From Candidatus Rhabdochlamydia sp. (GTDB lineage: Bacteria > Chlamydiota > Chlamydiia > Chlamydiales > Rhabdochlamydiaceae): 7,332 bases of DNA. The DNA lies in contig JASHXO010000106.1 of NCBI GenBank assembly GCA_030043495.1, positions 1 through 7,332 of the forward strand, read 5' to 3'. Under the pieces are notes generated by a model that was not told the DNA's origin, did not search any database, and saw nothing but the letters and a program-made list of their open reading frames with translations. A program made the position numbers and the translations under genes. Each line of letters opens with the position of its first letter. Position 1 is the stretch's first letter. This document shows, one piece after another, positions 6,931-7,332 of the stretch.

Positions 6931-7084
6931 ACGTTCAACCTCACCTTGCGCAAAAGAGAGGCGATGAGTAGGGGGAAGTCATAAAATGAATTTATTTTTT
7001 GGAAATGGTATAGTGGTGAGGTCAAAAAAAAACCCGATTTTTTCAAACCGGGTTAAAAAAAAACCTAGATTCTAATCTAGATTT
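6931..7084. other. Convergent intergenic region between recJ and the euo-like gene
   Basis: Between the recJ stop and the euo stop lie 154 bases. They hold two terminator hairpins near the euo end (7031-7054 and 7065-7080) and an inverted pair ACCTCACC (6938-6945) / GGTGAGGT (7015-7022) enclosing 69 bases. A 9-base word GCAAAAGAG (6950-6958) also occurs in the 13-bp stem upstream of recJ (5100-5108). A 29-codon ORF (6986-7075) with an AGGGGG upstream runs into both terminators and is unlikely to be a gene. Confidence 0.7.
7024..7054 (-). terminator. Second intrinsic terminator of the euo-like gene
   Basis: AACCCG (7031-7036) and CGGGTT (7049-7054) form a 6-bp stem rich in G-C with a 12-base loop. 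On the minus strand it is followed directly by a T-tract, opposite the nine A at 7024-7032, two of which lie in the stem. On the plus strand the stem is followed by A, so it only works for transcripts coming from euo. It backs up the hairpin at 7065-7080. Confidence 0.75.
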
Positions 7085-7086
7085 TT
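7055..7086. terminator. Bidirectional intrinsic terminator between euo and recJ
   Basis: CTAGAT (7065-7070) and ATCTAG (7075-7080) form a 6-bp stem with a TCTA loop, or 7 bp with a two-base loop. On the minus strand it follows the euo stop codon by four bases and is trailed by nine T (opposite A at 7055-7063), a good intrinsic terminator form. On the plus strand it is trailed by five T (7082-7086), so it can also stop recJ transcripts, which would then have a 3' untranslated region of about 150 bases. Confidence 0.75.
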
Positions 7087-7332
7087 AAATTCCTTCAGCT
7101 TTTTCTACTTTCTTATTTAGATAATTTTCTTGGTAAAGCTTAATATCGTCAGTGTGTATTACCCATGCAGCTCCTTTTCGAATTGCCTTAATTAAACCGA
7201 TTCTAGTTGCGTAATAAATCTTTTGAGCTGGAACACCTAATATTTCTGCTACTTGATTTACAGAATAATATCCTTTATTTTTGTCGAAAATTAATTCGCC
7301 ATCAAAGGTTGATTTCTCTCTCGAATATTTAT
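7085..7332 (-). CDS. euo: Euo-like late-gene repressor, C-terminal part (cut by window edge)
   Basis: The last 81 codons are present; the 5' end lies beyond base 7332. Euo is a chlamydial DNA-binding protein that represses late (reticulate-to-elementary body) promoters. From memory, C. trachomatis Euo carries YSRKKSLYQGELLFD, then GFYSVNQVADMLGIPVQKVY and RKGAAWVV. This fragment reads YSREKSTFDGELIFD, GYYSVNQVAEILGVPAQKIY and RKGAAWVI, a close collinear match. The domain is an excisionase/MerR-like winged helix: a helix-turn-helix at about fragment residues 22-46 and a wing at about 51-60. The reading ends in NKKVEKAEGI, so the tail after the domain is only about ten residues, shorter than I recall for C. 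trachomatis. The gene converges on recJ, its neighbour in C. trachomatis too, and ends in two stacked terminators. GC is about 31 percent by hand count, well below recJ. Sequence resemblance and context agree; the remaining doubt is that the N-terminus is not seen and comparison was from memory. Confidence 0.85.
   Translation of the reverse strand, partial: KYSREKSTFDGELIFDKNKGYYSVNQVAEILGVPAQKIYYATRIGLIKAIRKGAAWVIHTDDIKLYQENYLNKKVEKAEGI

Noticed and set aside
6986..7075. 29-codon plus-strand ORF with AGGGGG ten bases before the ATG
   Set aside because: It runs through both terminator hairpins and its lysine-rich end is made by the A-tracts, so it is best explained as chance.

Overview
The window looks like a chromosomal segment of a member of the Chlamydiota, most likely an environmental (non-Chlamydiaceae) lineage. 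Three things point there. The translocase gene is a single very long SecD-SecF fusion of 1529 residues, the form I know from chlamydiae. It is followed by recJ. Next to recJ, convergent and cut by the right edge, is the C-terminal part of a gene whose protein closely resembles chlamydial Euo, the repressor of late developmental genes. Chlamydia trachomatis also has secDF, recJ and euo as neighbours (CT448, CT447, CT446, from memory). The species cannot be fixed from sequence alone.

Layout, left to right. Bases 1-276 hold no recognisable gene: a few very short ORFs, a 7-bp hairpin and a plausible sigma70-type promoter just before secDF. Bases 277-4866 (+) encode SecDF, the proton-driven partner of the Sec translocon, with an extra extracytoplasmic region of several hundred residues between the first membrane helix and the first conserved SecD motif. 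Bases 4867-5187 are a 321-base gap rich in perfect inverted repeats (8-, 10- and 13-bp stems) and bounded by a short inverted pair. It may be a dispersed repeat element or a structured RNA. Bases 5188-6930 (+) encode RecJ, the 5'-3' single-strand DNA exonuclease, full length with all usual motifs. Bases 6931-7084 form a convergent intergenic region with two stacked intrinsic terminators facing the minus strand, one of which can also stop plus-strand transcripts from recJ. Bases 7085-7332 (-) are the last 81 codons of the Euo-like gene, with a winged-helix/excisionase-type DNA-binding domain.

SecDF (protein export), RecJ (DNA repair) and Euo (developmental transcription control) have no shared pathway; what links them is conserved chlamydial gene order. 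The most rewarding places to look again are the huge SecD insertion, the hairpin-rich secDF-recJ spacer and the AT-rich euo end. I found no CRISPR array, rRNA, tRNA, transposase gene or clear sign of a wholly new multi-gene system.
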